The notes under the pieces were generated by a model that did no database searches, had not been told where the DNA came from, and worked only from the letters and a program-made list of their open reading frames with translations. Both the position numbers and the translations under genes were made by a program. Positions 8,702 to 16,672 of a DNA stretch of 53,646 bases are shown here, one piece after another. Position 1 is the first letter of the stretch; each line of letters opens with the position of its first letter. The stretch comes from Luteitalea sp. (GTDB lineage Bacteria; Acidobacteriota; Vicinamibacteria; Vicinamibacterales; CAVVIG01): NCBI GenBank assembly GCA_009380045.1, contig WHSN01000008.1, positions 1-53,646 on the forward strand, in the 5' to 3' direction.

Positions 8702-9667
8702 TCACGACCAGCGATGGTCGCGATACCAGCGCATCGTCTGATCGATGCCGTCGCGAAGAGGGGTCGGGGCGATGAAACCGAGCAGGTCGCGGATGCGATC
8801 GACCGAACAGACGAACCCTGATGCGCGAAGCTCCGCGAGACGGCCGCTGTCAATGATCGGCTGCCCCCCGACCCTCCAGAACATGTCGCCGGCCGAGGCC
8901 AGCGCCGTCACGAGCACCGGCGGGATGTGGAGTGGGCGGTACCTGCGGCCCGCAGCTTCAGCCACCGCCCGCAAGAGCGCGTCGGTCGGCTGCGGCACCG
9001 GATGCCCGATAAAGAGCGTCTCACCTACCGCACGGGCGTCGGTTGCAGCGAGCACGACTGCCTGCACCAGGTCTTTGACAAAGACGAACGTGAACGCCGT
9101 GCCGGGCGGTACGGCGAGGAGCGTCAGGCCGAGGCGGGCCAGGCGGAACAGAGGGAGAAAGCCGCGATCCCGTGGACCGTAGACCGCGCACGGCCGGAGG
9201 ATCGTCCACGGCGTTTCCCCGATTTCGCGCACGATCGTCTCGGATGCCAGCTTGCTGCGTCCATAGGCGTTGACCGGATGCGGCAGGTCGCCCTCACGGC
9301 GGGGACGGTCCGGAGTGCCCGAACCAGCCGCGGCCTGACTGGAAATGTGAACCAGACGGGCGCCCACCGCGTTCGCTGCGGTCACGACGGCATGCGTTCC
9401 TTCGACGTTCACGGCGTGAAAGGCCGCTGCCGTCGGGGCCCTGATCACCGCAGCGCTGTGGATGACCAGATCGGTGGATGCCAAGGCTGATGCGAGCCGC
9501 GCGCTCGCCAGTGGCGCCTCGACCGGGCGGACACCGTTCGGCAGCTCTTTCCTGTTCCCGGGACGCACGATGGCGCGGACGTCCCATCCCGCGTGGCCGA
9601 ACGCCTCACAGAGGTGCCAGCCGAGAAACCCGGTTGCGCCCGTGATGCTAACCGACCGGCTTTTCAT
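8702..9667 (-). CDS. cerR: NAD(P)-dependent epimerase-type SDR, CerR-like ceramide pathway reductase
   Basis: A 321-residue extended SDR. The Rossmann glycine motif ITGATGFLGWHL is at 8-19, followed by a conserved NVEGT and by catalytic Tyr135/Lys139 (NAYGRSKLASE) with an upstream Ser in VHISSQ. Annotation pipelines would call this an NAD-dependent epimerase. In Caulobacter, CerR, a protein of this type, reduces the 3-keto group during ceramide synthesis, and here the gene lies beside the SPT-like and ceramide-synthase-like genes. ATG at 9667 overlaps the upstream acyltransferase stop by 20 bp, so the two are coupled. It converges on spt. Without the neighbours it could be a sugar epimerase or a hopanoid-associated SDR, so the specific role is inference. 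Confidence 0.72.
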   Translation of the reverse strand: MKSRSVSITGATGFLGWHLCEAFGHAGWDVRAIVRPGNRKELPNGVRPVEAPLASARLASALASTDLVIHSAAVIRAPTAAAFHAVNVEGTHAVVTAANAVGARLVHISSQAAAGSGTPDRPRREGDLPHPVNAYGRSKLASETIVREIGETPWTILRPCAVYGPRDRGFLPLFRLARLGLTLLAVPPGTAFTFVFVKDLVQAVVLAATDARAVGETLFIGHPVPQPTDALLRAVAEAAGRRYRPLHIPPVLVTALASAGDMFWRVGGQPIIDSGRLAELRASGFVCSVDRIRDLLGFIAPTPLRDGIDQTMRWYRDHRWS

Positions 9668-10802
9668 ACAGACGGTAGGTCTTCGATCGCCGGCCACCGA
9701 GGGCCTCGATGCCGGCATTCACTGCAGCGTTGTCTTCGAGCGTCCAGGACGATTCGCCGCGACGATAGCCGCGTTCGATGGCCCGCCGGTGACTTTCCGC
9801 CATCAGGAGCGGGTACAGCCCCAGCCGGCGTACGTCGGGCAGCACTCCGAGCATCAGGAGCCTGGTCTGGTCGATGATGCGACGGCGACGCAGAAAGTGC
9901 ACGATGGCAAACGGCAGCAGGCGGCCGTTCATCAGCTTGAGCACCTGGTTCATGTCCGGCAGGGCCACCGAGCACGCGACCGGGCGGCCGGCCAGCTCGA
10001 CGAACAGCACGAGCTCGGGATCGAGGATCGGCCTCAAGTCGGCGGCCAGCCGCTGTATCTCGGCATCGGTCGGCGGCACGAATCCCCAGTTGTCGTCCCA
10101 GGCTGCGCGATAGATCTGATGCAGGATCGCCAGGTCGCGGTCGAACGCGCCGAGATCCACCGTCCGCACCTTCAGGCCGTTGCGCCGGACAACCCGCGAG
10201 GCGAGGCGTGTGACGCGCTCGGGCGCCGGTTTCGACAGGTCCATCGCCCAAGCCAGAAGATCCTTCACCTTCCTGTAGCCGGCCTCCTCGACGAAAGACG
10301 GGTAGGTCGGTGGGTTGTACGGCATCAGGATGTAGGGATCGGTATCGAACCCATCGACGAGCAGTCCGGCGCTGTCGTGCAGCGACGGATTGACCGGCCC
10401 GCGCACAACCCGACTGTTCCACTCGCGAGCCCGCTGCTCCACCGCCGTCAGCAGCGCCGCCGCGGTTGCCCGGTCTTCGGCCTCGAAGAACCCGAACCAG
10501 GTGATCGACTCCCCCTGCCGCTCGTTGTACAGGCGGTCCTCAATCGCCGCGATGCGTCCGGTGACGCGACCTCCGGCGCGCGCGAGCCAGAGGTCGGCCC
10601 GCGCGTGATTCCAGAACGGATTGTGGGCCGGTGAGAGCCGCCGGCGCTCGTCGCGGCGAAGCGGCGGAATCCAATGCGCCTCCTCGCGGTGCAACCTGTA
10701 CGGCAGATCGACGAACGCGCGCATCCGGGCGCGCGTCGTGACCGGAAGAAGCGCGATCCCCGGTTGCACCCGATCGAGCGGTTGTGTGAGACTGCCAGCC
10801 AT
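9648..10802 (-). CDS. bcerS: GNAT-fold N-acyltransferase resembling bacterial ceramide synthase (bCerS)
   Basis: About 384 residues from ATG 10802. The N-terminal RMRAFVDLPYRLHREEAHWI and HNPFWNHARADLWLARAGGR, and the C-terminal SSWTLEDNAAVNAGIEALGG followed by RRSKTYRLYEKP, are hallmarks of the large two-lobed GNAT-like family that includes E. coli YghO and Caulobacter bCerS. The C-terminal lobe contains LMLGVLPDVRRLGLYPLLM, the acyl-donor-binding strand-turn-helix. Proposed reaction: N-acylation of 3-keto-sphinganine or sphinganine using acyl-CoA or acyl-ACP. It is first in a two-gene unit with the cerR-like gene. 132 bp separate it from the divergent phosphotransferase gene. An in-frame extension upstream of ATG 10802 looks non-coding. 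The family is good; ceramide synthase function rests on context. Confidence 0.75.
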   Translation of the reverse strand: MAGSLTQPLDRVQPGIALLPVTTRARMRAFVDLPYRLHREEAHWIPPLRRDERRRLSPAHNPFWNHARADLWLARAGGRVTGRIAAIEDRLYNERQGESITWFGFFEAEDRATAAALLTAVEQRAREWNSRVVRGPVNPSLHDSAGLLVDGFDTDPYILMPYNPPTYPSFVEEAGYRKVKDLLAWAMDLSKPAPERVTRLASRVVRRNGLKVRTVDLGAFDRDLAILHQIYRAAWDDNWGFVPPTDAEIQRLAADLRPILDPELVLFVELAGRPVACSVALPDMNQVLKLMNGRLLPFAIVHFLRRRRIIDQTRLLMLGVLPDVRRLGLYPLLMAESHRRAIERGYRRGESSWTLEDNAAVNAGIEALGGRRSKTYRLYEKPVG

Positions 10803-10934
10803 GCGTGTTGAGAGGACCGCGAACCTGATCGTACCTGTATTCGCTGTGCGCCGGCGTGTCGCGGCCGACGAGCGGGTGCGCGGCACGCCGTTGGTGCGTG
10901 GCCGCCTAGTGCGAATCGACAGCCGCTCGCACGG

Positions 10935-12035
10935 ATGAGTGCCAGCGCGCCCCCGGGCACCAGCTTTCAGATTGTCTGCACAGATCCGGGACCCCGATTC
11001 CTGGGCCTGCGTGCCTCGGAACGCAACAGGCGGATCGCGCGCCGGCGTGGCGGCGTGGATACCGTCAACGGCGCCCCGCTTCCGACGCTGGTGGTCCCGG
11101 CCGGCGTTGTCATCACCCCGGCCCTTCTCGATCTGTTACCGCCGCCGGTCGGCGTCTGGCACCTGCTGTGGGATCGATCCGGCGTCCCGATCGTCTGGCA
11201 GGCGGCTGGGTCAGCCGGCCGGTCGTCGGCCCAGACAACCGAGCTCCCGCCGGGCGCGGCGTTCGACGTATCGACGGTCCAGGCCCGCCGCCAGGCCTCA
11301 TGGTCCCTGCTGAAAGCGTCCGGCAAGCCGGCCGACGGCTGGCTCTCGCGCCATCTGCACCGCCGGATCAGCCGGATCTTCAGTTACCTGTTTCTCGTTG
11401 CCGGGCTGTCTCCCAACGCCGCCACGATCGCCACGTTCGGCATCGGCGTCGCGTCCGCCTGGCTGATGGCGCAGACCTCCCACTCGACGATGATCGCCGC
11501 GGCGTTTCTGTTCTGGTGCGCGTCGATCGCCGACGGCATCGATGGCGAAATGGCGCGGCTCACGTTCAGCGAGTCGAGGTTCGGCGAACAGCTCGACACC
11601 GGTGTGGACCAGTTGACGTATGCCTTCGGGCTGGCCGGTGTGTTCCTCGGCTGGAGCCGCCAGGGAATTGGACCGCCGGGCCTGGCGCTGGCCGCGGTCG
11701 TCGCAATCAGCATCCCGACCCTGCTGTGGTGGGCGATGCGGATGGTGAGACGGGCGAGAAACACCACGCAGTTCTTCGTGCCGACGAAACCGATCGAAGG
11801 GGCTGTTTTCGCGGCCGCGCGGCGGTTGCGGACGCCGGCGTTGCGCGCCGCCGCCGCGGTGTTCGTGCTGTTCCGTCGCGAGGCGTTCTCGCTGGCGTTC
11901 TTTCTCGTATCGCTTTTGACCGGCTCGCGGATGGTCTACCCGCTGCTGCTCGCGGCCGGGCTTGGAATCGTCACTCTTACATTCCTTCTGCACCGCGAGG
12001 AGCTGACTGAGGCGCTGGCGCAGGAATTCGCTTGA
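10935..12035 (+). CDS. CDP-alcohol phosphotransferase with degenerate nucleotidyltransferase-like N-terminus (PT1)
   Basis: 366 residues. The C-terminal half (about 135-366) is a six-helix CDP-alcohol phosphatidyltransferase domain with a perfect signature D-x2-DG-x2-AR-x8-G-x3-D-x3-D: Asp200, Asp203-Gly204, Ala207-Arg208, Gly217, Asp221, Asp225. The N-terminal 120 residues (LGLRASERNRRIARRRGGV, PTLVVPAGVVITPALLDLLP) look like a nucleotidyltransferase domain that has lost the GxGxR loop. All four catalytic Asp are kept, so this should be the active enzyme of the three in the locus. It would transfer a phospho-alcohol from a CDP-alcohol, plausibly CDP-inositol from the IPCT-like protein, onto a lipid alcohol. 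It is divergent from the bCerS-like gene and its 3' end overlaps the convergent radical SAM gene by 59 bp. Confidence 0.82.
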   Translation: MSASAPPGTSFQIVCTDPGPRFLGLRASERNRRIARRRGGVDTVNGAPLPTLVVPAGVVITPALLDLLPPPVGVWHLLWDRSGVPIVWQAAGSAGRSSAQTTELPPGAAFDVSTVQARRQASWSLLKASGKPADGWLSRHLHRRISRIFSYLFLVAGLSPNAATIATFGIGVASAWLMAQTSHSTMIAAAFLFWCASIADGIDGEMARLTFSESRFGEQLDTGVDQLTYAFGLAGVFLGWSRQGIGPPGLALAAVVAISIPTLLWWAMRMVRRARNTTQFFVPTKPIEGAVFAAARRLRTPALRAAAAVFVLFRREAFSLAFFLVSLLTGSRMVYPLLLAAGLGIVTLTFLLHREELTEALAQEFA

Positions 12036-13017
12036 GCCGCAGCCGCACCTCGCGTCCAATCATCCTCACCGGGTTCTGGTAGAGCATCGACGTGTTGACG
12101 CAGCAATACACGCCGCAGCCGTCCTGACAGGATTTCGGCCCGTCGTTGGCCAGCAGGTGCGCGGGCGTGACGTCCATGATGTCCTGGTCGGTGTGTCGCA
12201 TGCTGCACAGCCAGAACTTACCCTGAGCCGACACGAAGAAAATCTTGAAGCCGGCGGCGCATACCCAGTCGACCTGTTCGCCGCGCACCAGACTGAGCTG
12301 GTAGTTCAGAATGGCGTCGTTGGTGTGAATCTTCACCCCGGCTTCCTTGGCCTGGCGCATCCACAACAAGAAGGTCTCGAGCCTGTCGCGCTCGCCAGGC
12401 TCGACCCGGAACTGCCGATTCGGATCGGCATGGACGAGACGGACCTCCGTTGGGACGCCGCGATCGAGGCCGGTCTTCAGCACCGCCCGGCTCTCGCTCA
12501 TCGTGTCGTCGCACAGCACGCCGGTGATGTGCACGTTGATGGACGAATCGGCCAGGACATCGAGCTTCGGCAGCACGGTCTTGAAGGACTTGCGCGTCAC
12601 CTGGCTCGGCGTCATCCGATCGACGCTGATCTGCATCACCTCGAGGCCCGCCTCCTCGAGGCCCTCGACCAGAGACCTGGTCAGCAGGAACCCATTCGTG
12701 GTGAGGCTCGTCGACAACCCCAGCTGCTTCGCGCGGCGGACGATTTCGACGATGTCGGGGTGCATCAGCGGCTCGCCGCCGACCAGCGCGACGCGCACGG
12801 TGCCCAGATCCCGGATACGGGTGAGCCAGCGGGTGAGGTCCACGAGCGACGGGTGCGGCCTGCTGTTGTCGTACTCCGTGCAGTAGGCGCAGTCCAGGTT
12901 GCACTGATCGGTCACATAGAGGCTGCACTGCAGCGGTTTGCGGTCGAACAGCCGCTTTGCGGCGCGAAGGGTCGGGTAGCCACGGATGTCGCGGAGCGCG
13001 CTCTGCAGGCGGTTCAT
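11977..13017 (-). CDS. Radical SAM protein with cysteine-rich C-terminal (SPASM/twitch-like) region
   Basis: 346 residues. The radical SAM cluster motif C-x3-C-x2-C is Cys39, Cys43, Cys46 (CNLDCAYC), followed by GGEP at 80-83 and a typical TTNGFLL strand. The C-terminal third has Cys253, Cys271, Cys297, Cys301, Cys305 and Cys306, enough to bind an auxiliary iron-sulfur cluster as in SPASM or twitch domains. ATG 13017 directly abuts the TAG of the PT2 gene, so it is the last gene of the unit PT3, PT2, rSAM. The substrate is unknown. Given the neighbours, modification of a lipid tail or head group is possible; peptide or cofactor maturation is the alternative. No precursor peptide gene was found beside it. 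Confidence 0.82.
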   Translation of the reverse strand: MNRLQSALRDIRGYPTLRAAKRLFDRKPLQCSLYVTDQCNLDCAYCTEYDNSRPHPSLVDLTRWLTRIRDLGTVRVALVGGEPLMHPDIVEIVRRAKQLGLSTSLTTNGFLLTRSLVEGLEEAGLEVMQISVDRMTPSQVTRKSFKTVLPKLDVLADSSINVHITGVLCDDTMSESRAVLKTGLDRGVPTEVRLVHADPNRQFRVEPGERDRLETFLLWMRQAKEAGVKIHTNDAILNYQLSLVRGEQVDWVCAAGFKIFFVSAQGKFWLCSMRHTDQDIMDVTPAHLLANDGPKSCQDGCGVYCCVNTSMLYQNPVRMIGREVRLRLKRIPAPAPQSAPRGAEGM

Positions 13018-14178
13018 CTATTTGCTCAGACTAACACAGGCCTGCCGGCCGCTCCGGATCACCATCGCGGCGCGAGCGGCGTGCACGACAGAGGTGACCA
13101 CCGACCACCAGACGATGGCGCGGAATGCCGCGCCCGGAGCGTTCGCGAGCACGCCGGCGAGCAGGATGCAGGCGTAGACGTTGCGGCGGCCCGCGACGAG
13201 ACGAATCAACGCATCGAGCCGCGAGGCTTCATCGAGCGTCGAGCCGGTTCGCCATTTCACCAGGTCGTAGGCGGCGGTGTCGAGCGCGTATGCGGCGACC
13301 CACACGAACAGCGCCGTCCCGTACGACCTGTTCGCGAAGCCGCCGGACAGCGCGTAGGCAAGCGCCACCATCCACAGCACTTCGTAGACCTTGTCGAGGA
13401 GGTGCTCGATCCGGCCGAGCGGCGTCGTGCGCACTTGAATGCGCGCCTGCCGGCCGTCCAGCCCGTCGATGACGCCCACGACGAGCGCGCCGACCGCACC
13501 GGACAACAGGTGGCCGGTGGCGAGCAGCGCGGCGACGCCGTAGGCAACCAGGTTGCAGAATGCCGTGAGCTGGTTCGGCGTGACGCGCGTGTTCGCCAGC
13601 ACGCGCATCGCCGCCTTCTCGAGCGGCGCGTTGATCAGCATCGCCGGCAGATCCTGGTGCCCCTTGCCGCTCGCCGCCACGAGCATGCGCGTCACCTCCG
13701 GTCGGTCGTCCACGCTGGCGACACGCATCCAGTATGGCCGCAGGCTCCGCCTCAGCTCTCGACTGTACGGATCGAGCGACTTCAGGTCGAGCGACGGGAT
13801 GGGTGCCACACCGCTGCCGATCGAGCCCGCGTCCTGTACCGCCGCATCCCGTACCGTCGCAATCGGTACCGCGCACCCCGCTCCACGCAGCATTTCCAGT
13901 CCCACGTCGATGCCACCATCAGTGACGCGAACCGCTCCGTCGTGGCCAAGCGCCGCGGCGTAGAGCCGCGGATCGAACAGGCGCTCGGCTGTGACAACGA
14001 GCGTGCGCTGTTGCCGGTCGCGGCTCGCCGGTTGATCGTCGAGGTCGGTCGCGGCGATGACGCGGATGTCGTCAACGCCGGCCCGGCGAAGGAGCTCCTG
14101 GTGGCGCTCGACCAGCGTCCGTCCACAGAATCGGTCGCGCGCGACCGGGTGGGAGATCACGATTACGGCATGGGTCAT
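13018..14178 (-). CDS. NTase-like/CDP-alcohol phosphotransferase fusion with Asp-to-His change in active site (PT2)
   Basis: 386 residues from ATG 14178, which overlaps the PT3 stop (ATGA). Residues 1-110 look like a degenerate nucleotidyltransferase domain (THAVIVISHP, GRTLVERHQELLRRAGVDDI) without the GxGxR loop. Residues about 185-386 are a CDP-alcohol phosphotransferase membrane domain starting MRVLANTRVTPNQLTAF. Its signature reads Asp238, Asp241-Gly242, Ala245-Arg246, Gly255, His259, Asp262, so the third Asp, a metal ligand in characterised members, is His. Fusions of an NTase and a CDP-alcohol transferase are known for IPCT/DIPP synthase, which makes di-inositol-phosphate. This may be a diverged relative. 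Whether it is active alone or needs PT1 or PT3 is open. Confidence 0.8.
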   Translation of the reverse strand: MTHAVIVISHPVARDRFCGRTLVERHQELLRRAGVDDIRVIAATDLDDQPASRDRQQRTLVVTAERLFDPRLYAAALGHDGAVRVTDGGIDVGLEMLRGAGCAVPIATVRDAAVQDAGSIGSGVAPIPSLDLKSLDPYSRELRRSLRPYWMRVASVDDRPEVTRMLVAASGKGHQDLPAMLINAPLEKAAMRVLANTRVTPNQLTAFCNLVAYGVAALLATGHLLSGAVGALVVGVIDGLDGRQARIQVRTTPLGRIEHLLDKVYEVLWMVALAYALSGGFANRSYGTALFVWVAAYALDTAAYDLVKWRTGSTLDEASRLDALIRLVAGRRNVYACILLAGVLANAPGAAFRAIVWWSVVTSVVHAARAAMVIRSGRQACVSLSK

Positions 14179-15044
14179 CGGGTCGTCACCCGAGCCTCGA
14201 GAAAGGCGCGATCCGCGTGGCGCTGCCAGAGCCACATCACCGCCAGGACGCCGTTCAGCGGCAACAGGATCAACGGAAACATCCACTCGAGATGATGCAG
14301 GCACGCCAGCACGCCGAAGCCGTACCGCCGGACGTTGTCGCCCAGCAGGTTCCAGCCGCGCACCGGGCGATAGAACCACGAGCGGTAACGCGAGCGGTCA
14401 TCCGCGCGCACGCGGCCGTTATCCGATCGAGCGGCAATCTCGGCCTCGACCGCCGGGTGCCAGCCGGCCAGTCTCCTTTGCACCGCTTCATAGGCGGCGA
14501 CGATCGCTGGCGGCCGCCGCGGGCCTCCGTGCGCCGGCCTCTCTGACACCACGCCGTTGACGACGATCGCGGCGTAGGTCGATCGATGGTAGTCGTACAT
14601 CTGGGCCTGAATCGCCGTGCACCCGCCGGCGATGACCGCCCAGCCGAGGATGTCCCAGCCGCCGCCGCGGCTCACCACACCCGCCGCGATCCCGAGGTAG
14701 GCCGCCGCGTGGGTGACGTACCCGGCGACGCCGTCGAGCAGCCGACCGAGCTCGGAGGTCTGCCGGGTCATCCGGGCGAGCTGACCATCCGCCGAGTCGA
14801 AGATCCCGTGCAGAAACAGGCAGCCGACTCCGACCAGGGCGAGCCGATCGCTCGCCAGAAGCGCGCCGCCAACACCCCCAATCACGCCCGCCAGGACAGA
14901 CACCGCGTTCGGCGACAGACCACCCGCCCGCGCGGCGTGGGCCACCACGATGCCGCAGCGCCGGAAGAAGTAGATGTCGATGAGCTCTTCGATCTCGTAG
15001 GCTTTGAAGGCGAGGCGGGAAGGCTCTGGCGGCGGAACGCTCAC
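14175..15044 (-). CDS. CDP-alcohol phosphotransferase-like membrane protein lacking the last catalytic Asp (PT3)
   Basis: 289 residues from GTG 15044. The membrane domain begins after LSPNAVSVLAGVIGGVGG. The signature reads Asp83, Asp86-Gly87, Ala90-Arg91, Gly100, Asp104, Gly108 (ELGRLLDGVAGYV). The final Asp, the catalytic base in this family, is replaced by Gly. The neighbouring PT2 has the complementary loss at the third Asp. Long loops follow (a charged stretch near 200-225) before the last helices. It is first in the minus-strand operon PT3, PT2, rSAM and coupled by a 4-bp overlap. It may be a non-catalytic partner, a relaxed-chemistry variant, or inactive. The substrate is unknown. Confidence 0.78.
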   Translation of the reverse strand: MSVPPPEPSRLAFKAYEIEELIDIYFFRRCGIVVAHAARAGGLSPNAVSVLAGVIGGVGGALLASDRLALVGVGCLFLHGIFDSADGQLARMTRQTSELGRLLDGVAGYVTHAAAYLGIAAGVVSRGGGWDILGWAVIAGGCTAIQAQMYDYHRSTYAAIVVNGVVSERPAHGGPRRPPAIVAAYEAVQRRLAGWHPAVEAEIAARSDNGRVRADDRSRYRSWFYRPVRGWNLLGDNVRRYGFGVLACLHHLEWMFPLILLPLNGVLAVMWLWQRHADRAFLEARVTTR

Positions 15045-15107
15045 GTCGGTGTCATAATTCTAAGCCACCGAACGCGCGACCCGAGTGACGCGCCAGGAGA
15101 GCTCGAA

Positions 15108-16598
15108 ATGATGCGGACCCACCGTGCTCTGCGGCACCTCTTCGCGATCCTGCTCCTCTCGGCCGGCACCGCACGTGCCAGTGAGCTGAGCGACGACCTG
15201 AGCGCCCGACGGACCCGCATGATGGATCGGCTCGGCCCCGATGCGATGCTCATCGTGGCCAGCGCGCCGACGCGGCTCTACTCGCTCGACATCGACTACG
15301 AGTATCGACAGGACAGCAACCTGTACTACCTCACCGGCATCGCGCAGGAAGAGACCACGCTCGTCCTCATGCCCGGCAACGGGTCGCGCAAGGAGATTCT
15401 CTTCATCAAGGATCGGAATCCCGAACGCGAGCATTGGACCGGCCGCATTCTCAGCCGCGACGAGGCGATCGCGCGAAGCGGCATCCAGACCGTGTTGTCC
15501 ACGTCACAGTTCGAGGGGTTTCTCGCCGCGATGCTGACGAGGACGCCGTTCGGTCAGGATGTGGACGAAGAAGAAGCGGGCCGCTTTTTCGACGCCCTCG
15601 CGGCCGGACGCGGGCGGGTGGCGATTCCGCTCGACGCCGGCAGCCTGAGCCGGCCGTTGAGCGCCTCGCAGGAGCTGCTGAACCGGCTGAGGACCCGATA
15701 TGTCGGGTTCGAAGCGATCGACGCGACCCCGCTCTTCACCGACCTGCGCCTCGTCAAGACTCCGTACGAGCAGAAAGTGCTCGCGAAGGCGACCGAGATC
15801 TCGGGCGATGCGCAGATGGCCGGCATGCGCGCGGCGCGTCCCGGCGCCTACGAGTACGAGGTGAAGGCGGCCATCGAAGCGGTCCATCGCGGACGCGGCG
15901 CGGTCTCGTGGGCATATCCGTCGATTGTCGGGAGCGGCCCGAACGCCACCATCCTGCACTACCCCGAGTCCGAGCGGCAGATGCAGGCCGGCGACCTGCT
16001 GCTCGTCGATGCGGCGTGCAACTACCAGTACATGTCGCCCGACATCACCCGCACGTACCCGGTGAGCGGTACGTTCACCTCCGCCCAGAAGGACATCTAC
16101 GCCATCGTCCTCGAGGCGCAGGAGGAAGGGATGAAGGTGGCGCGTCCGGGCGGGTCACTGCTCGGCATTCACAATCGGACGGTCGAGGTCATCAAGGCCG
16201 GCCTGCTGAAGCTGGGTCTGATCACCGACACCGCCGGTGACCAATACAGGATGTGGTACACGCACGGGGCGTCGCACTACATCGGCCTGGACGTACACGA
16301 TGTCGGGAGCCGGACACGCCCGCTTCAGCCAGGAATGACCTTCGTGATCGAACCTGGAATCTACATCCGGCCGACGGCGCTCGACGCCCTGCCGCGGACG
16401 GCCGAGAACCTGGCGCTGATCGAGAAGGTGGGACCAGCGGTGAAGAAATATGCGGACATCGGTGTCCGCGTCGAAGACTCGTTTCTCCTCGAGGAGGCCG
16501 GATTGAAGCGGCTGTCCGCGTCGGTCCCGCGCACCATCGAAGAAGTCGAAGGCTTCATGCGTCAGCGGCCCACGCGCTCGAGCGGTGGTGGCCGTTGA
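15108..16598 (+). CDS. Secreted Xaa-Pro aminopeptidase (peptidase M24B)
   Basis: 496 residues from ATG 15108, preceded by AGGAG at about 9 bp. Residues 1-24 are a signal peptide (MMRTHRALRHLFAILLLSAG, cleavage after TARA). The N-terminal creatinase-like domain contains DSNLYYLTGIAQEETTLVL. The pita-bread catalytic domain supplies the dinuclear metal ligands Asp301 (LLVDAACN), Asp312 (SPDITRTY), His390 (GASHYIGLDVHD), Glu415 (FVIEPGIYI) and Glu456 (VRVEDSFLL). It removes N-terminal residues preceding proline, probably in the periplasm. All ligands are present, so it should be active. It follows the lipid locus divergently with a 63-bp gap and shows no functional link to it. Confidence 0.92.
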   Translation: MMRTHRALRHLFAILLLSAGTARASELSDDLSARRTRMMDRLGPDAMLIVASAPTRLYSLDIDYEYRQDSNLYYLTGIAQEETTLVLMPGNGSRKEILFIKDRNPEREHWTGRILSRDEAIARSGIQTVLSTSQFEGFLAAMLTRTPFGQDVDEEEAGRFFDALAAGRGRVAIPLDAGSLSRPLSASQELLNRLRTRYVGFEAIDATPLFTDLRLVKTPYEQKVLAKATEISGDAQMAGMRAARPGAYEYEVKAAIEAVHRGRGAVSWAYPSIVGSGPNATILHYPESERQMQAGDLLLVDAACNYQYMSPDITRTYPVSGTFTSAQKDIYAIVLEAQEEGMKVARPGGSLLGIHNRTVEVIKAGLLKLGLITDTAGDQYRMWYTHGASHYIGLDVHDVGSRTRPLQPGMTFVIEPGIYIRPTALDALPRTAENLALIEKVGPAVKKYADIGVRVEDSFLLEEAGLKRLSASVPRTIEEVEGFMRQRPTRSSGGGR

Positions 16599-16672
16599 CG
16601 TCAGGTCCTGCCTGGCTTTCATCACCTCCGGGGCGGCGCCTTCGGGCTCGCCAGAGCGGCCGCGCTCTCGCA

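Noticed and set aside
12157-14295. A 712-codon plus-strand open frame across the radical SAM and PT2 genes
   Set aside because: It mirrors two well-supported minus-strand genes with catalytic motifs. Long antisense frames are usual at this GC content, and its translation is Arg/Asp/His-rich without domains.
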